A stretch of DNA of 64,000 nucleotides from Fen-1258 sp964449775 (GTDB lineage: Bacteria; Bacteroidota; Ignavibacteria; Ignavibacteriales; Melioribacteraceae). The notes under the pieces are model-generated. The model was not told where the DNA came from. It ran no database searches and was given only the letters and a program-made list of their open reading frames with translations. Below, one piece after another: positions 17,450 to 26,201 of this stretch. The translations under genes and the position numbers were made by a program. The first letter of the stretch is position 1, and every line of letters begins with the position of its first letter. Location of the stretch: positions 1-64,000 of the forward strand of contig CAYVBQ010000017.1 of the NCBI GenBank assembly GCA_964449775.1, read 5' to 3'.

Positions 17450-17752
17450 TTATTTTCCTTTATAAGTCGGATATTTTTTTAAGTAACCGAAATCATAAAT
17501 GCCAGTGTTATGATTATCTGCCCACTTAATTGCGACAGCATAACTCCCCACTATGTTAATACTATTTACAATCAATTGTTCGGGAGTATAAACTTTGATA
17601 TAATCATGATGATGCGCTTCTTCTTGTGAAGTACAGATAGCGCACGGACAAAATCTTCTTAGATGAGCAAGTTGTATCTCAGTTTGTGAATCATCATCCC
17701 ATCTTACATACAAATATTTTTTCTCTTTCACTTTTATCTGAATGGGAATCAT
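17450..17752 (-). CDS. DUF971 (gamma-butyrobetaine hydroxylase N-domain-like) protein
   Basis: A 100-residue single-domain protein of the DUF971 family, related to the N-terminal domain of gamma-butyrobetaine hydroxylase. It shows the family pattern of a WDD turn (YVRWDDDS) and a cysteine cluster RRFCPCAICT that probably binds zinc, then HHHDY and a C-terminal NHNTGIYDFGYLKK. In bacteria it is often a small free-standing gene near iron-sulfur or housekeeping genes; its role is unproven. Its start overlaps the purC stop (ATGA). Confidence 0.88.
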   Translation of the reverse strand: MIPIQIKVKEKKYLYVRWDDDSQTEIQLAHLRRFCPCAICTSQEEAHHHDYIKVYTPEQLIVNSINIVGSYAVAIKWADNHNTGIYDFGYLKKYPTYKGK

Positions 17753-18648
17753 CCTTCAATAGTTTCTCCCGTTAATTTGAAGAGCGCTTCTTTATATTTA
17801 TTACTTGTACTCAAAATGACTTCTTCAGGTAGTGATGGCGCAGGCGGCTTTTTATTGAATTTTACAGAAAGGAGATAATCGCGCACGTATTGTTTATCAA
17901 AACTGTTTTGGGATCTCCCTTTTTGATATTCATCTAATGGCCAGAAGCGTGACGAATCCGGAGTGAGTAATTCATCAATCAAAATTATACTTCCATCGTA
18001 ATAACCGAACTCCATTTTAGTATCGGCAATTATAATTCCTTTCTGAAGAGCAAATTCAGCAGCTTTAGTATATACATCAATTGTGGTATTCTTGATAAAC
18101 TCAAATGCTTCTTTGCCAATGATGTTTATTGCCTCATCGGCAGAGATGTTCTCATCATGAAGACCAATCTCAGCTTTTGTTGAAGGTGTGAAGATCGGCT
18201 CGGGAAGTTTTTCCGATTCGACCAATCCCTTCGGCAATTCAATTCCGCAGACTTTCCCGGTTTTTTGATAATCAATTAATCCTGAACCGGTAATATATCC
18301 TCTAACAATACATTCGATTGGGATCAGTTCGGCTTTCTTCACCAGCATTGAGCGATCACGAAGCACTTCTTTATACGGCTGACAAACAGAGGGATATTCA
18401 TCAACATTCATAGTTATCAAATGGTTTGGTATAATATCTTTGGTATAATCAAACCAAAATTTTGAAATACGGTTTAGTATTTTCCCTTTTGCGGGAATTC
18501 CATCATTCATAATTACATCAAATGCCGAAAGACGATCCGTTGAAACAATTAAGTAATACTCACCTGCATTATATACATCCCGAACTTTACCGCGTTTGAA
18601 TAGTTCTAAATCTGTAAAATCAGTTGTAGTAGTTGCTTTGAACGGCAT
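17749..18648 (-). CDS. purC: Phosphoribosylaminoimidazole-succinocarboxamide synthase
   Basis: Couples aspartate to CAIR with ATP in purine synthesis. At 299 residues it is of the longer PurC type. Clear family motifs are FKRGKVRDVYNAG (N-terminal lobe), STDRLSAFDVIM, IECIVRGYITGSGL (about 110-123), IIADTKMEFGYYDG and LLTPDSSRFWPLDEYQKG. GAGG precedes the ATG. First gene of the run to recX. Another purine gene, purD, lies ten kilobases further along the same strand. Confidence 0.97.
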   Translation of the reverse strand: MPFKATTTTDFTDLELFKRGKVRDVYNAGEYYLIVSTDRLSAFDVIMNDGIPAKGKILNRISKFWFDYTKDIIPNHLITMNVDEYPSVCQPYKEVLRDRSMLVKKAELIPIECIVRGYITGSGLIDYQKTGKVCGIELPKGLVESEKLPEPIFTPSTKAEIGLHDENISADEAINIIGKEAFEFIKNTTIDVYTKAAEFALQKGIIIADTKMEFGYYDGSIILIDELLTPDSSRFWPLDEYQKGRSQNSFDKQYVRDYLLSVKFNKKPPAPSLPEEVILSTSNKYKEALFKLTGETIEG

Positions 18649-18788
18649 TATTCCTCAATAATTTTTGGTTGTGAAATATAAAGAGAGGATGTTCGGGATT
18701 CAACAATAAGATTTTTAATCCTGGTTGCCGATCTTAATAAGTCACCTTACGCAAGGTGTCATTATTTAGACTTTTTAGAGTTGACTCA
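18649..18788. repeat. Spacer with short palindromes and one repeat end
   Basis: Upstream of purC the spacer holds a small palindrome, CACCTTACGCAAGGTG (about 18742-18757), and ends in GACTTTTTAGAGTTGACTCA, which is the complement of the repeat end TGAGTcnnCTCTAAAAAG seen at 22824 and 12330. A matching left end is not convincing, so this may be a degraded copy of that family. Confidence 0.4.
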
Positions 18789-19505
18789 TTAATAATTCAT
18801 TATTCGGTGTGGTTTCAATTGCTTGTCCAATCCTTTAGCATCTCCGATTAACGTATCGAGAAAATTCCAGTATTTCTTACTATGGTTCTTAACTTTTGTA
18901 TGAGCCAATTCATGAAGAAGCACATAATCTACTAAGTGATCGGGTAGGCGCATCAAGTGAATGCTGAGATTTATATTATTTTTCCCCGAGCAACTCCCCC
19001 ACCGGCTTTTTATATTTTTAATGAAAAGTTCATTAAATGGAAGTTGAAACTTATCCGATAGATCATTTAGTCTCTTAGGCAGAAACTCTTTCGCTTCTTC
19101 TCGATAAGCATTCTCAATTCCTTTTCTTATTACCTTTTGTATTTCGAATGACTTTATATCCTTCCCCAGAGGATATTTAATCATTATTAATCCATTTCTT
19201 ACTCTCGCAGAAATTCTGTTCTTTTCGGATACTTTTAATTCCAACCGATGATTCCGTGTTTGGAATTTGGAATTCTCATCATAACTAGCATATGCTTTTT
19301 CATAACCCCGCATTTTATCAACGTGCTCATCTATCCATTTAATTTTTTCATGAGCTAACTTTTCCCCTTCATTAAACGATACTCTTTCCGGTATGGTTAT
19401 ACGAACACCTCCAAACGGTCTAACGGAAATACTCATATACCGTGAACGGGGACTTTTCCGAAGAAGTATTTCTGTCTCGTTTACTTTTATAATTTTTGTT
19501 GACAT
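18789..19505 (-). CDS. YgjP-like (DUF45) metallopeptidase-fold protein
   Basis: A 238-residue protein with the zinc-metallopeptidase signature HELAHTKVKNHSKKYW near residues 195-210, which matches HExxH plus a third histidine ligand. The upstream segment SRWGSCSGKNNINLSIHLMRLPDHLVDYVL is the hallmark of the DUF45/YgjP family. The N-terminal half is a beta-rich domain (SPRSRYMSISVRPFGGVRI). Some relatives are linked to type I restriction systems or to DNA-protein-crosslink proteases, but none of those genes is nearby. It is downstream of tRNA-Phe on the same strand. Confidence 0.88.
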   Translation of the reverse strand: MSTKIIKVNETEILLRKSPRSRYMSISVRPFGGVRITIPERVSFNEGEKLAHEKIKWIDEHVDKMRGYEKAYASYDENSKFQTRNHRLELKVSEKNRISARVRNGLIMIKYPLGKDIKSFEIQKVIRKGIENAYREEAKEFLPKRLNDLSDKFQLPFNELFIKNIKSRWGSCSGKNNINLSIHLMRLPDHLVDYVLLHELAHTKVKNHSKKYWNFLDTLIGDAKGLDKQLKPHRIMNY

Positions 19506-19554
19506 CAGTTTTACGAATCCTGAATTCTTTCGATGACTAATGTAGGTAAGTATT

Positions 19555-19583
19555 AAAGAAAAGGGATGCTTTCACATCCCTTT
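19555..19583 (-). terminator. Terminator after tRNA-Phe
   Basis: Read on the minus strand, AAAGGGATG and CATCCCTTT form a nine-base-pair stem with a six-base loop, followed by a T-rich tail (TTCTTT). It lies ten bases beyond the 3' end of tRNA-Phe and should separate it from the metallopeptidase gene. Confidence 0.8.
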
Positions 19584-19592
19584 CATGTTTTG

Positions 19593-19665
19593 TGGGCAGA
19601 GAGGGAATTGAACCCCCGACACAAGGATTTTCAGTCCTTTGCTCTACCGACTGAGCTATCTGCCC
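19593..19665 (-). tRNA. tRNA-Phe (GAA)
   Basis: The minus strand reads GGGCAGATAGCTCAG for the acceptor and D arm, GGACTGAAAATCC for the anticodon arm with anticodon GAA, and GGGGGTTCAATTCCC for the T arm, closing with TCTGCCC and discriminator A. The length is 73 bases. CCA is not encoded (the next bases are CAA), so it must be added by the CCA enzyme. The gene is followed by a strong hairpin terminator. Confidence 0.97.
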
Positions 19666-19790
19666 AACAAAAACGCGGCGTAAAAATAATTATTTTCACC
19701 TTAAAACCAAAAGGTAATTTCAACATTTATATTTATTATTATAATGAGTGACAAATTTGTTAAGTTAGACCCCGTCAAATTAATGAGATC

Positions 19791-21638
19791 ATGGAAACCG
19801 CTGTTTTCTTAATTATAAATGCTGCCTTAGTTGGAGCGTTTATTCATCTTACCCGTAAGAAAGATTTTCTCTCCTACTTATACAACGGTAAATGGATGCT
19901 GACATGGCTTGCCATTGGTATTATCACACTAATGGATGAGCTGACTTCTATCTATTATGCACCTTCAGAAGCCTTGCGGTTCATAGGCCTTAAAGCCATC
20001 TTTTATATCGCTCTCACATCCATCCTGATCCGATTCCTTTCAACTAGAATGGTTGAGATTGGCGAAATACTTGAGAAGAATAATATACGCGGCGGTGGAG
20101 TCTACTCTTTCGCTTATTTAGTTCTCGGTCCAACTTTATCATTCGTTGCCATTTCATCAATACTTGTTGATTATATTCTAACAGCAACATTATCAACTGT
20201 GAGCGCAGTTGAGAATGGAACTTACTTCCTCGGGATGGGTCCGGAAATTAAATTCTTCCTCAAGTTTGGAGTTATCGGCTTAATCACCGGTTTGAATATA
20301 GTCGGTATTAAAGAAAATGCTAAGTTCACTTTTTTGATTTTCGTTTTCGCTGCCTTTGTTCTGGTAAATTTGATTGTAGGTGGTGCTATAAGTATGGATT
20401 CTAATTCGGTTTCTGTATTAAGTAGCAGCTTTCATTCCTTCACAGGCGATTTTCTACATAATAATCCGCTTATTGCATATGAAAATTTAATTATTGGTAT
20501 CGGCAGTTGTATTCTTGCTTATTCCGGAATTGAATCTGTTCTACAAACAGCATCCTTGGTGAAAAGCTGGAAAGAGATACGAAAAGCATACTTGTTCCTT
20601 GCGGTTACTGTAGGAATTGTAACACCGTTTATCGCATTGCTTGCTCTCTCATCTGGAATAGATCTTGCAAAACACGAGACAGATTTAATTCCTGCATTTG
20701 CTTCAAAAGTAAATGGAAACTTCTTTGGAATAATAGTAGGTGTATTAGCTAGTATAACTTTGATTATGGCGGTTAATACTGCGATGGTTGCATCAGCAGA
20801 ATTAATTGAAAAGGTTGCAGAAAAATATAATTACCAGTGGTTAATACATGTTAATAAAACGCAATCACTCTATAGAATACACATTGTAAATGCAATTTTT
20901 TATTCAATAATTCTAATTATCACTAGCGGAAGCCAAGCAATTCTTGCTGAAATGTATGCTGTAGGTCTAGTTGCAAGTTTCGTGATCAATATGGGTTCAC
21001 TTATTAAATACCGTTTCTCAAAAGGAACGAAAGAAATTACATACCATACGTCAAGAGTCGGGACTTTAATTTTATTTTTCATATTACTAAGTACATTAAT
21101 ATATATAATGATTGCCCGACCGTATGGAACCACTCTTTGGTTTATCATAACATCAATTGTATTGTTCCTTGGTATCAAAATATCACGTTACAGAGCACCG
21201 GACATTCCAGTGCGTCGTCAAACCAGAAATGTTATGGACCTGGTTTTCAGGATCGCCGAAATTGAGAATAGAGAGATAAATATTTTCTTCCGAAGACCGC
21301 TTGAAGAAGAATCAGCTTCTGTTGAAGATAATTCTATCTACGTGAGTTTTTACACTCCACGGTTAGATACTCCTCTTCCTTTCCGTGAAAATCATTTTTG
21401 GATCGCAATTGAACGCAGGCTTAATCTATTTGATATGATCACTGGTGTTCTCAAAACAATTGAATATGAAATTCCTTTTTCAGAGAGAGAGATACATTTA
21501 CATTTTGGCTGGCCGCTGTCATCCTGGTTGGATCGTCTTTCAACGGGTATAATGATTCACAACATCATGAAACTGCCGCGAGAATTCCCTAATTATCATT
21601 TCCACATGGATTACTTAAAAAATAAGAGCGCTGATTAG
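19791..21638 (+). CDS. APC-superfamily amino acid permease-like protein
   Basis: A 615-residue protein with about twelve membrane helices in residues 1-455 and a C-terminal soluble domain of about 150 residues (from ISRYRAPDIPVRR). The loop RGGGVYSFAYLVLGPTLSF resembles the GxGxY-type substrate loop of APC permeases, and YSGIESVLQTASLVKSW the helix 6 region. Substrate is unknown. Arginine/ornithine exchange is a guess prompted only by the ornithine carbamoyltransferase and carbamate kinase genes that follow, and these are convergent with it. The coding sequence ends inside its own terminator hairpin. Confidence 0.72.
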   Translation: METAVFLIINAALVGAFIHLTRKKDFLSYLYNGKWMLTWLAIGIITLMDELTSIYYAPSEALRFIGLKAIFYIALTSILIRFLSTRMVEIGEILEKNNIRGGGVYSFAYLVLGPTLSFVAISSILVDYILTATLSTVSAVENGTYFLGMGPEIKFFLKFGVIGLITGLNIVGIKENAKFTFLIFVFAAFVLVNLIVGGAISMDSNSVSVLSSSFHSFTGDFLHNNPLIAYENLIIGIGSCILAYSGIESVLQTASLVKSWKEIRKAYLFLAVTVGIVTPFIALLALSSGIDLAKHETDLIPAFASKVNGNFFGIIVGVLASITLIMAVNTAMVASAELIEKVAEKYNYQWLIHVNKTQSLYRIHIVNAIFYSIILIITSGSQAILAEMYAVGLVASFVINMGSLIKYRFSKGTKEITYHTSRVGTLILFFILLSTLIYIMIARPYGTTLWFIITSIVLFLGIKISRYRAPDIPVRRQTRNVMDLVFRIAEIENREINIFFRRPLEEESASVEDNSIYVSFYTPRLDTPLPFRENHFWIAIERRLNLFDMITGVLKTIEYEIPFSEREIHLHFGWPLSSWLDRLSTGIMIHNIMKLPREFPNYHFHMDYLKNKSAD

Positions 21639-21650
21639 CGCTCTTATTTT
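21621..21650 (+). terminator. Terminator overlapping the permease stop codon
   Basis: AATAAGAGCGCT and AGCGCTCTTATT form a perfect stem with a three- to four-base loop, followed by TTTATAC. The last codons and the TAG stop (21636-21638) of the permease are part of the hairpin. Being symmetrical, it could also act on transcripts from the convergent argF gene. Confidence 0.85.
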
Positions 21651-21723
21651 ATACAAATCATTCAACAAAAAGTATCAAGTCATTTTTCTATCGTTAACAA
21701 GGTCATCTAAAAAAAAGAAGGAA

Positions 21724-22725
21724 CTAATCGCCTAATGTTGCAACCATTATAGCTTTAATTGTATGAAGTCTATTTTCTGCCTCATCAAAAACAATTGAAT
21801 GAGAAGATTCAAAAACTTCATCAGTAACTTCCATTGCTTCAAGACCGAACTTTTGAAATATTTCTTCGCCAACTGTTGTTTCTCTATTATGAAATGCCGG
21901 TAAGCAGTGTAAAAATTTAACATTTGGATTGCCAGTATTCTTTATCATCTCCATATTCACTTGATAAGGTTTCATCACTTTAATTCTTTGTTCCCAAACA
22001 GCTTCCGGTTCACCCATGGAAACCCAGACATCGGTATATAAGAAATCGGCACCCTTCACACCTTTAACCGGATCATCTGTAAACTCAATTACGGCTCCGG
22101 TTTCCTCGGCAATCTCTTTACATTTTTTAACAAGTTCTTCATTAGGCCATAGGTTTTTGGGGGCAACAGCTCTAAACTTCATTCCCATCTTTGCAGAACC
22201 TACCATCAAAGAATTACCCATATTATTTCTGGCATCGCCCAAATAGACTAAGGTAATTTCATTCAATGGCTTGTCGGTATGTTCCATGATGGTAAGAAAA
22301 TCAGCTAATACCTGAGTAGGATGGAATTCATCGGTAAGACCATTCCAAACGGGCACTCCGGCATGTGCACCAAGTTCTTCAACAATCTCTTGACCGAAAC
22401 CTCTATACTCAATTCCATCGTACATTCTACCAAGGACACGAGCTGTATCTTTCATAGATTCTTTTTTGCCCATTTGAGATCCTGACGGACCTATAAATGT
22501 AACTCCAGCACCTTGATCAAGAGCAGCAACTTCAAAAGCGCATCTGGTTCTTGTAGAATCCTTTGCGAAAAGAAGTACAACATTTTTCCCTTTCAGTCTC
22601 TGAGTTTCGGTACCGGCATATTTGGCAGTTTTCAACTCTTTAGAGAGATCTAATAAATATTTGATTTCTTCTGGAGTAAAATCGAGAAGTTTTAAAAAAT
22701 TTCTGTTCCTAAGATTAAAAGCCAC
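21724..22725 (-). CDS. argF: Ornithine carbamoyltransferase
   Basis: Transfers a carbamoyl group between carbamoyl phosphate and ornithine/citrulline. 333 residues, with the carbamoyl-phosphate motif DSTRTRCAFEVAA (about 56-68), the region EFHPTQVLADFLT, and the ornithine-binding FLHCLPAFHN. The length and N-terminal text resemble the ArgF/ArcB branch that includes catabolic enzymes. The start is GTG with GGAG nine bases upstream. A carbamate kinase lies three kilobases upstream on the same strand, which makes use in citrulline breakdown possible; no arginine deiminase gene is in the window. Confidence 0.94.
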   Translation of the reverse strand: MAFNLRNRNFLKLLDFTPEEIKYLLDLSKELKTAKYAGTETQRLKGKNVVLLFAKDSTRTRCAFEVAALDQGAGVTFIGPSGSQMGKKESMKDTARVLGRMYDGIEYRGFGQEIVEELGAHAGVPVWNGLTDEFHPTQVLADFLTIMEHTDKPLNEITLVYLGDARNNMGNSLMVGSAKMGMKFRAVAPKNLWPNEELVKKCKEIAEETGAVIEFTDDPVKGVKGADFLYTDVWVSMGEPEAVWEQRIKVMKPYQVNMEMIKNTGNPNVKFLHCLPAFHNRETTVGEEIFQKFGLEAMEVTDEVFESSHSIVFDEAENRLHTIKAIMVATLGD

Positions 22726-22823
22726 CTTATTATTCTCCTTAATTTTATTTTGAATATTCTGTAAAATTCTAAAAGTTGTTTTTGCAAAAAATATTAACTG
22801 CCATCTTTTATCAATTCTATTTA

Positions 22824-22932
22824 TTGATGAGGCGTATCTAAAAAGGTCTATTTCGTTATTTTGGATTGTGAAAATAAACCGAATTCAAAACTTTTCTATA
22901 ATGAAATTACCTTTTTAGAGAAGACTCATTGA
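22824..22932. repeat. 109-base MITE-like element between argF and the SxtJ gene
   Basis: The terminal inverted repeats are about 24 bases long: TTGATGAGGCGTATCTAAAA with AGGT (22824-22847), and at 22909-22932 the complement of TCAATGAGTCTTCTCTAAAA with AGGT. The inside is AT-rich with no gene. The right end touches the stop codon of the SxtJ-like gene. The same ends, more diverged, are found at 12330-12850 and at one side of 18649-18788. Confidence 0.65.
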
Positions 22933-23361
22933 CTAGTACATTTTTTCGTAATCGTTTTTTCTTTTTTCTTTCGGAATCCAGTAGGATTCCTTTCCATCTC
23001 TGAATTTCAAATCGAGAAAATGTTTTCCGAATAATTTTGCAAGTAAACCGATCGGCGTTAAAACCAGCACGAACAAAATTATCAAAATAAAACGAGAAAC
23101 TACCCAGCCTATTGCAAATGCGAATCCCATCCATATCAAATAAACATACTTTAGCGGCATTGGAAGAAGAACCCCGCCTAAAAATAAAGTTCCTCCAATT
23201 GAGATAAATATAATTCTAACATCCGGCCAAATGGATTTCCAAAGAAGTAACAGCCCTATTGCCAAAAAGATACCGCCAATTGTCAATCCGAATTTCCGCA
23301 GAGCTTTTTCCGAAAGATCCAGTTCTTTTATTTCATGCGAAACATCTTTAATCCAGCTCAT
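22933..23361 (-). CDS. SxtJ-family membrane protein
   Basis: A 142-residue protein with an amphipathic N-terminus (WIKDVSHEIKELDLSEKALRKFG) and about four hydrophobic segments (residues 25-110) followed by a basic tail (YWIPKEKRKNDYEKMY). This layout, and its place directly behind a NodU/CmcH carbamoyltransferase whose end it overlaps by 14 bases, fit the SxtJ family, which regularly accompanies such enzymes. The even smaller SxtK/DUF5989 partner often found there was not seen. Its biochemical role is unknown. Confidence 0.78.
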   Translation of the reverse strand: MSWIKDVSHEIKELDLSEKALRKFGLTIGGIFLAIGLLLLWKSIWPDVRIIFISIGGTLFLGGVLLPMPLKYVYLIWMGFAFAIGWVVSRFILIILFVLVLTPIGLLAKLFGKHFLDLKFRDGKESYWIPKEKRKNDYEKMY

Positions 23362-25171
23362 ACTTCTGCTTCCAGTTTATATCATCATGAAATTCAGGTT
23401 GTTCTTCTTTATAAAGCAGATAATTGCCAAGAACAAGTATATCCATTTCCGTGCGCATAAAACATTTATAAGCATCAAGCGGCGATTCAACAATTGGTTC
23501 TCCGCGTACGTTGAACGATGTATTTACAATTACCGCACAACCTGTCTTCTCGTAAAATCTTTCAATCAATCTGTGGTAGAGTGGATTATCATCTTTATGG
23601 ATTGTTTGCACTCTCGCTGAATAATCTACGTGAGTCACTGCCGGAATTTCGGAACGAACAATATTTAATTTTTCGATGCCCCAAAGATTTTTTTCTTCCC
23701 CGGTCATCTTTCGCTGTTTCTCTTTTTTAACTTCGGCAACAAGTAGCATGTAGGGACTTTCTCTATCCAACTCGAACCATTCGGAAACTTTTTCGGCGAG
23801 AACTGTTGGGGCAAAAGGACGAAAACTTTCTCTGAATTTTATTTTCAAGTTCATTTTCTTCTGCATCTCAGAAGAACGCGCATCACCGATAATCGTACGC
23901 GCACCAAGAGCGCGCGGACCGAACTCCATTCTTCCTTGAAACCATCCTATAATTTTTTCGTCAGCGATTAGATCACTAACTTTTTCAACAATTCCTTCTT
24001 CGGTAATTTTGTGAGACGGCAATTTGTATTTCGTTAAATATTTTTCAATCTCTTTATCACTATAACTCGTTCCGAAATAGGAACCCTTTTGTAAATCTCT
24101 CCCATTTTTTTCTTTAACAGGCTGATCGAAATAATGGTGATGAGCGATGTACGCAGCTCCCAGAGCACCACCCGCGTCACCGGCTGCCGGTTGAATCCAG
24201 ATATCATCAAAAATATTTTCGCGCAGAAGTTTTCCGTTAGCAACACAATTCAACGCTACACCGCCGGCTAAACAAAGATATTTTTCATCAGTTACTTTTT
24301 TAATATGACGTGCCATTCGAATCATAATTTCTTCCGTAACTTCTTGAAGAGAACGAGCCAAATCCATTTCACGTTGTGTTAAATTCGTTTCTGATTTACG
24401 CGGCGGTCCATCGAACAATTGCGCGAATTTATTATTTGTCATCGTAAGACCGGTGTTGTAATTGAAATATTCCATATTCATTCTAAATGAACCGTCTTCG
24501 CGAAGATCAATCAGATGCTCATAAATTTTTTGGACATACTTTGGTTCGCCGTAGGGTGCGAGACCCATAACCTTATATTCTCCTGAGTTTACCTTAAATC
24601 CTGTAAAGTAAGTGAAAGCGGAATAAAGTAATCCGAGTGAATGTGGATAATGCAGTTCTGAAATTATCTCAACATGATTTTCATTACCAATACCGAAAGA
24701 AGATGTTGCCCACTCACCCACTCCGTCTATTGTTAGAAATGCAGCACGTTTAAATGGCGATGGGAAAAATGCCGATGCGGCGTGCGATTCATGATGTTCC
24801 GGGAAAATAATTTTCCCTTTATAGTTTAGTTCACTTGAGATTAGATCTTGCATCCAGAGTTTCTCTTTCAACCATAAAGGCATTGCCATCAAGAATGATT
24901 TCAATCCCCTGCCCGGGAAAGTAAGATATGTTTCAAGGATTCTATTGAACTTGATAATCGGCTTATCGTAGAAAGCGACCGCATCTAACTGCTCTACCGT
25001 TATACCTGCGTCCTTCAAACAATAATTAACAGCGTTCTTTGGAAATTTGTGATCGTGCTTTATACGTGTGAATCTTTCTTCTTGAGCTGCGGCGACAATA
25101 ACACCGTCACGCAACAAGCACGCAGCTGAATCATGATAATAAGCCGATATACCGAGTATGTATGAAGTCAT
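23348..25171 (-). CDS. NodU/CmcH-family carbamoyltransferase
   Basis: Transfers a carbamoyl group from carbamoyl phosphate, through a carbamoyl-adenylate, to a hydroxyl of a small molecule or sugar. The 607-residue protein has the N-terminal Kae1-like domain with its metal-binding HHESHAASAFFPSPF (about 125-140) and CLAGGVALNCVANGKL, and the C-terminal YrdC-like adenylation domain from about residue 390 (GRMEFGPRALGARTIIGDAR; VNTSFNVRGEPIVESP). The acceptor cannot be read from the sequence. Gene order with SxtJ, ornithine carbamoyltransferase and carbamate kinase points to shared use of carbamoyl phosphate. Confidence 0.93.
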   Translation of the reverse strand: MTSYILGISAYYHDSAACLLRDGVIVAAAQEERFTRIKHDHKFPKNAVNYCLKDAGITVEQLDAVAFYDKPIIKFNRILETYLTFPGRGLKSFLMAMPLWLKEKLWMQDLISSELNYKGKIIFPEHHESHAASAFFPSPFKRAAFLTIDGVGEWATSSFGIGNENHVEIISELHYPHSLGLLYSAFTYFTGFKVNSGEYKVMGLAPYGEPKYVQKIYEHLIDLREDGSFRMNMEYFNYNTGLTMTNNKFAQLFDGPPRKSETNLTQREMDLARSLQEVTEEIMIRMARHIKKVTDEKYLCLAGGVALNCVANGKLLRENIFDDIWIQPAAGDAGGALGAAYIAHHHYFDQPVKEKNGRDLQKGSYFGTSYSDKEIEKYLTKYKLPSHKITEEGIVEKVSDLIADEKIIGWFQGRMEFGPRALGARTIIGDARSSEMQKKMNLKIKFRESFRPFAPTVLAEKVSEWFELDRESPYMLLVAEVKKEKQRKMTGEEKNLWGIEKLNIVRSEIPAVTHVDYSARVQTIHKDDNPLYHRLIERFYEKTGCAVIVNTSFNVRGEPIVESPLDAYKCFMRTEMDILVLGNYLLYKEEQPEFHDDINWKQKYELD

Positions 25172-25190
25172 CTATTCTTTCATAAAGTAT

Positions 25191-25256
25191 GATTAAGATT
25201 AAGAACAAGAGCACGAACAAGATCAAGAGCAAGATCTTGCTCATGATCTTGATCTA
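25191..25256. repeat. Degenerate hexamer hairpin, copy 1
   Basis: Between arcC and the carbamoyltransferase gene the sequence runs in units of six bases of the form ANGANC (AAGATT, AAGAAC, AAGAGC, ACGAAC, AAGATC, AAGAGC, AAGATC), then flips to the complementary form (TTGCTC, ATGATC, TTGATC). The two halves pair into a hairpin of about 20 base pairs centred on GAGCAAGATCTTGCTC. Three more elements with the same plan are at 34501, 39500 and 48287. Confidence 0.75.
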
Positions 25257-26201
25257 TCACAGAGTTATTCTTGTACCGCAGTTCTCTTTTTCAATATCCG
25301 CTTCACAAGTAATGATTGCCTCATTACCACTGCTCTCAACGAATTCTATTGCTGCAAGAATTTTAGGACCCATGCTTCCGGCAGGAAATTCTCCGGCATC
25401 CAAATATTTTCTTGCTTCCGCAGCAGTTAAATGATCAAGCGCTTTCTGATCCGGTTTATTAAAATTAATAAAAACTTTCGGAACATCGGTGATGATATAA
25501 AAGCGGTCTGCTTTAATTTCGCGTGCTAAGAGCGATGATGCCAAATCTTTATCAACTACGGCTTCAATTGCCTCCAAATATTTAGTATCATCATGCCAAT
25601 AAACCGGAATGCCTCCGCCGCCAACAGCAATGACAATATGACCATGCTTAACTAAATCTTTAATCACCTTTTTGTTCATTATATCTAAAGGTTTTGGTGA
25701 AGCAACAACTTTTCTCCAACCTCTCTTGCGGGGGTCTTCTTTGAAAACCCAATTGTTCGCCTTAGCTAAAAGATCGGCTTCTTCTTTAAGATAATATGGT
25801 CCAATCGGTTTTGTGGGATTTTGGAATGCATGGTCATTAATATCAACCAGAGTTTCTGTAATTATAGCAACCACATTTCTACGCAAGTTAGTTTTACTGA
25901 TTGCATTACGCATCTGCCTGTCAATCATGTAACCGATCCCACCCTGGGAATCGGCTACACAAATATCTAATGGCATCTTGGGTATCTTATATTGAACATA
26001 ACCGGCTTCGTTACGAAGAAGAATATTTCCAACCTGAGGACCATTGCCGTGAGTTATCACAAGATTGTAATCGTTACGCAATAAACTGATTAACTTCTCG
26101 CAAGTATCAAGCGTGTTCTTTTCCTGCTGCTCGATTGTACCAACTTCATTGGCGCGTAAGAGTGCGTTGCCACCAAATGCAACAACAGCAATCTTTTTCA
26201 T
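25257..26201 (-). CDS. arcC: Carbamate kinase
   Basis: Makes ATP from carbamoyl phosphate and ADP, or the reverse. The 314-residue length is normal. Family text is clear: VVAFGGNALLRANEVGT at the N-terminus, VITHGNGPQVGNILLRNE (about residues 54-71), AVGGGGIPVYW, and FPAGSMGPKILAAIEFVE. It overlaps the preceding P-loop gene by four bases (ATGA) and is followed by a hexamer hairpin before the carbamoyltransferase gene. With ornithine carbamoyltransferase it could complete citrulline phosphorolysis yielding ATP. Confidence 0.96.
   Translation of the reverse strand: MKKIAVVAFGGNALLRANEVGTIEQQEKNTLDTCEKLISLLRNDYNLVITHGNGPQVGNILLRNEAGYVQYKIPKMPLDICVADSQGGIGYMIDRQMRNAISKTNLRRNVVAIITETLVDINDHAFQNPTKPIGPYYLKEEADLLAKANNWVFKEDPRKRGWRKVVASPKPLDIMNKKVIKDLVKHGHIVIAVGGGGIPVYWHDDTKYLEAIEAVVDKDLASSLLAREIKADRFYIITDVPKVFINFNKPDQKALDHLTAAEARKYLDAGEFPAGSMGPKILAAIEFVESSGNEAIITCEADIEKENCGTRITL

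Noticed and set aside
19566..19751. Open frame of 61 codons across the tRNA-Phe gene
   Set aside because: It is the antisense reading of the tRNA; such frames are a well-known artefact and there is no independent coding signal.
25191..25256. Possible CRISPR or tandem array
   Set aside because: The unit is six bases and degenerate with no spacers; the structure is a hairpin, not a repeat-spacer array, and no cas gene is present.
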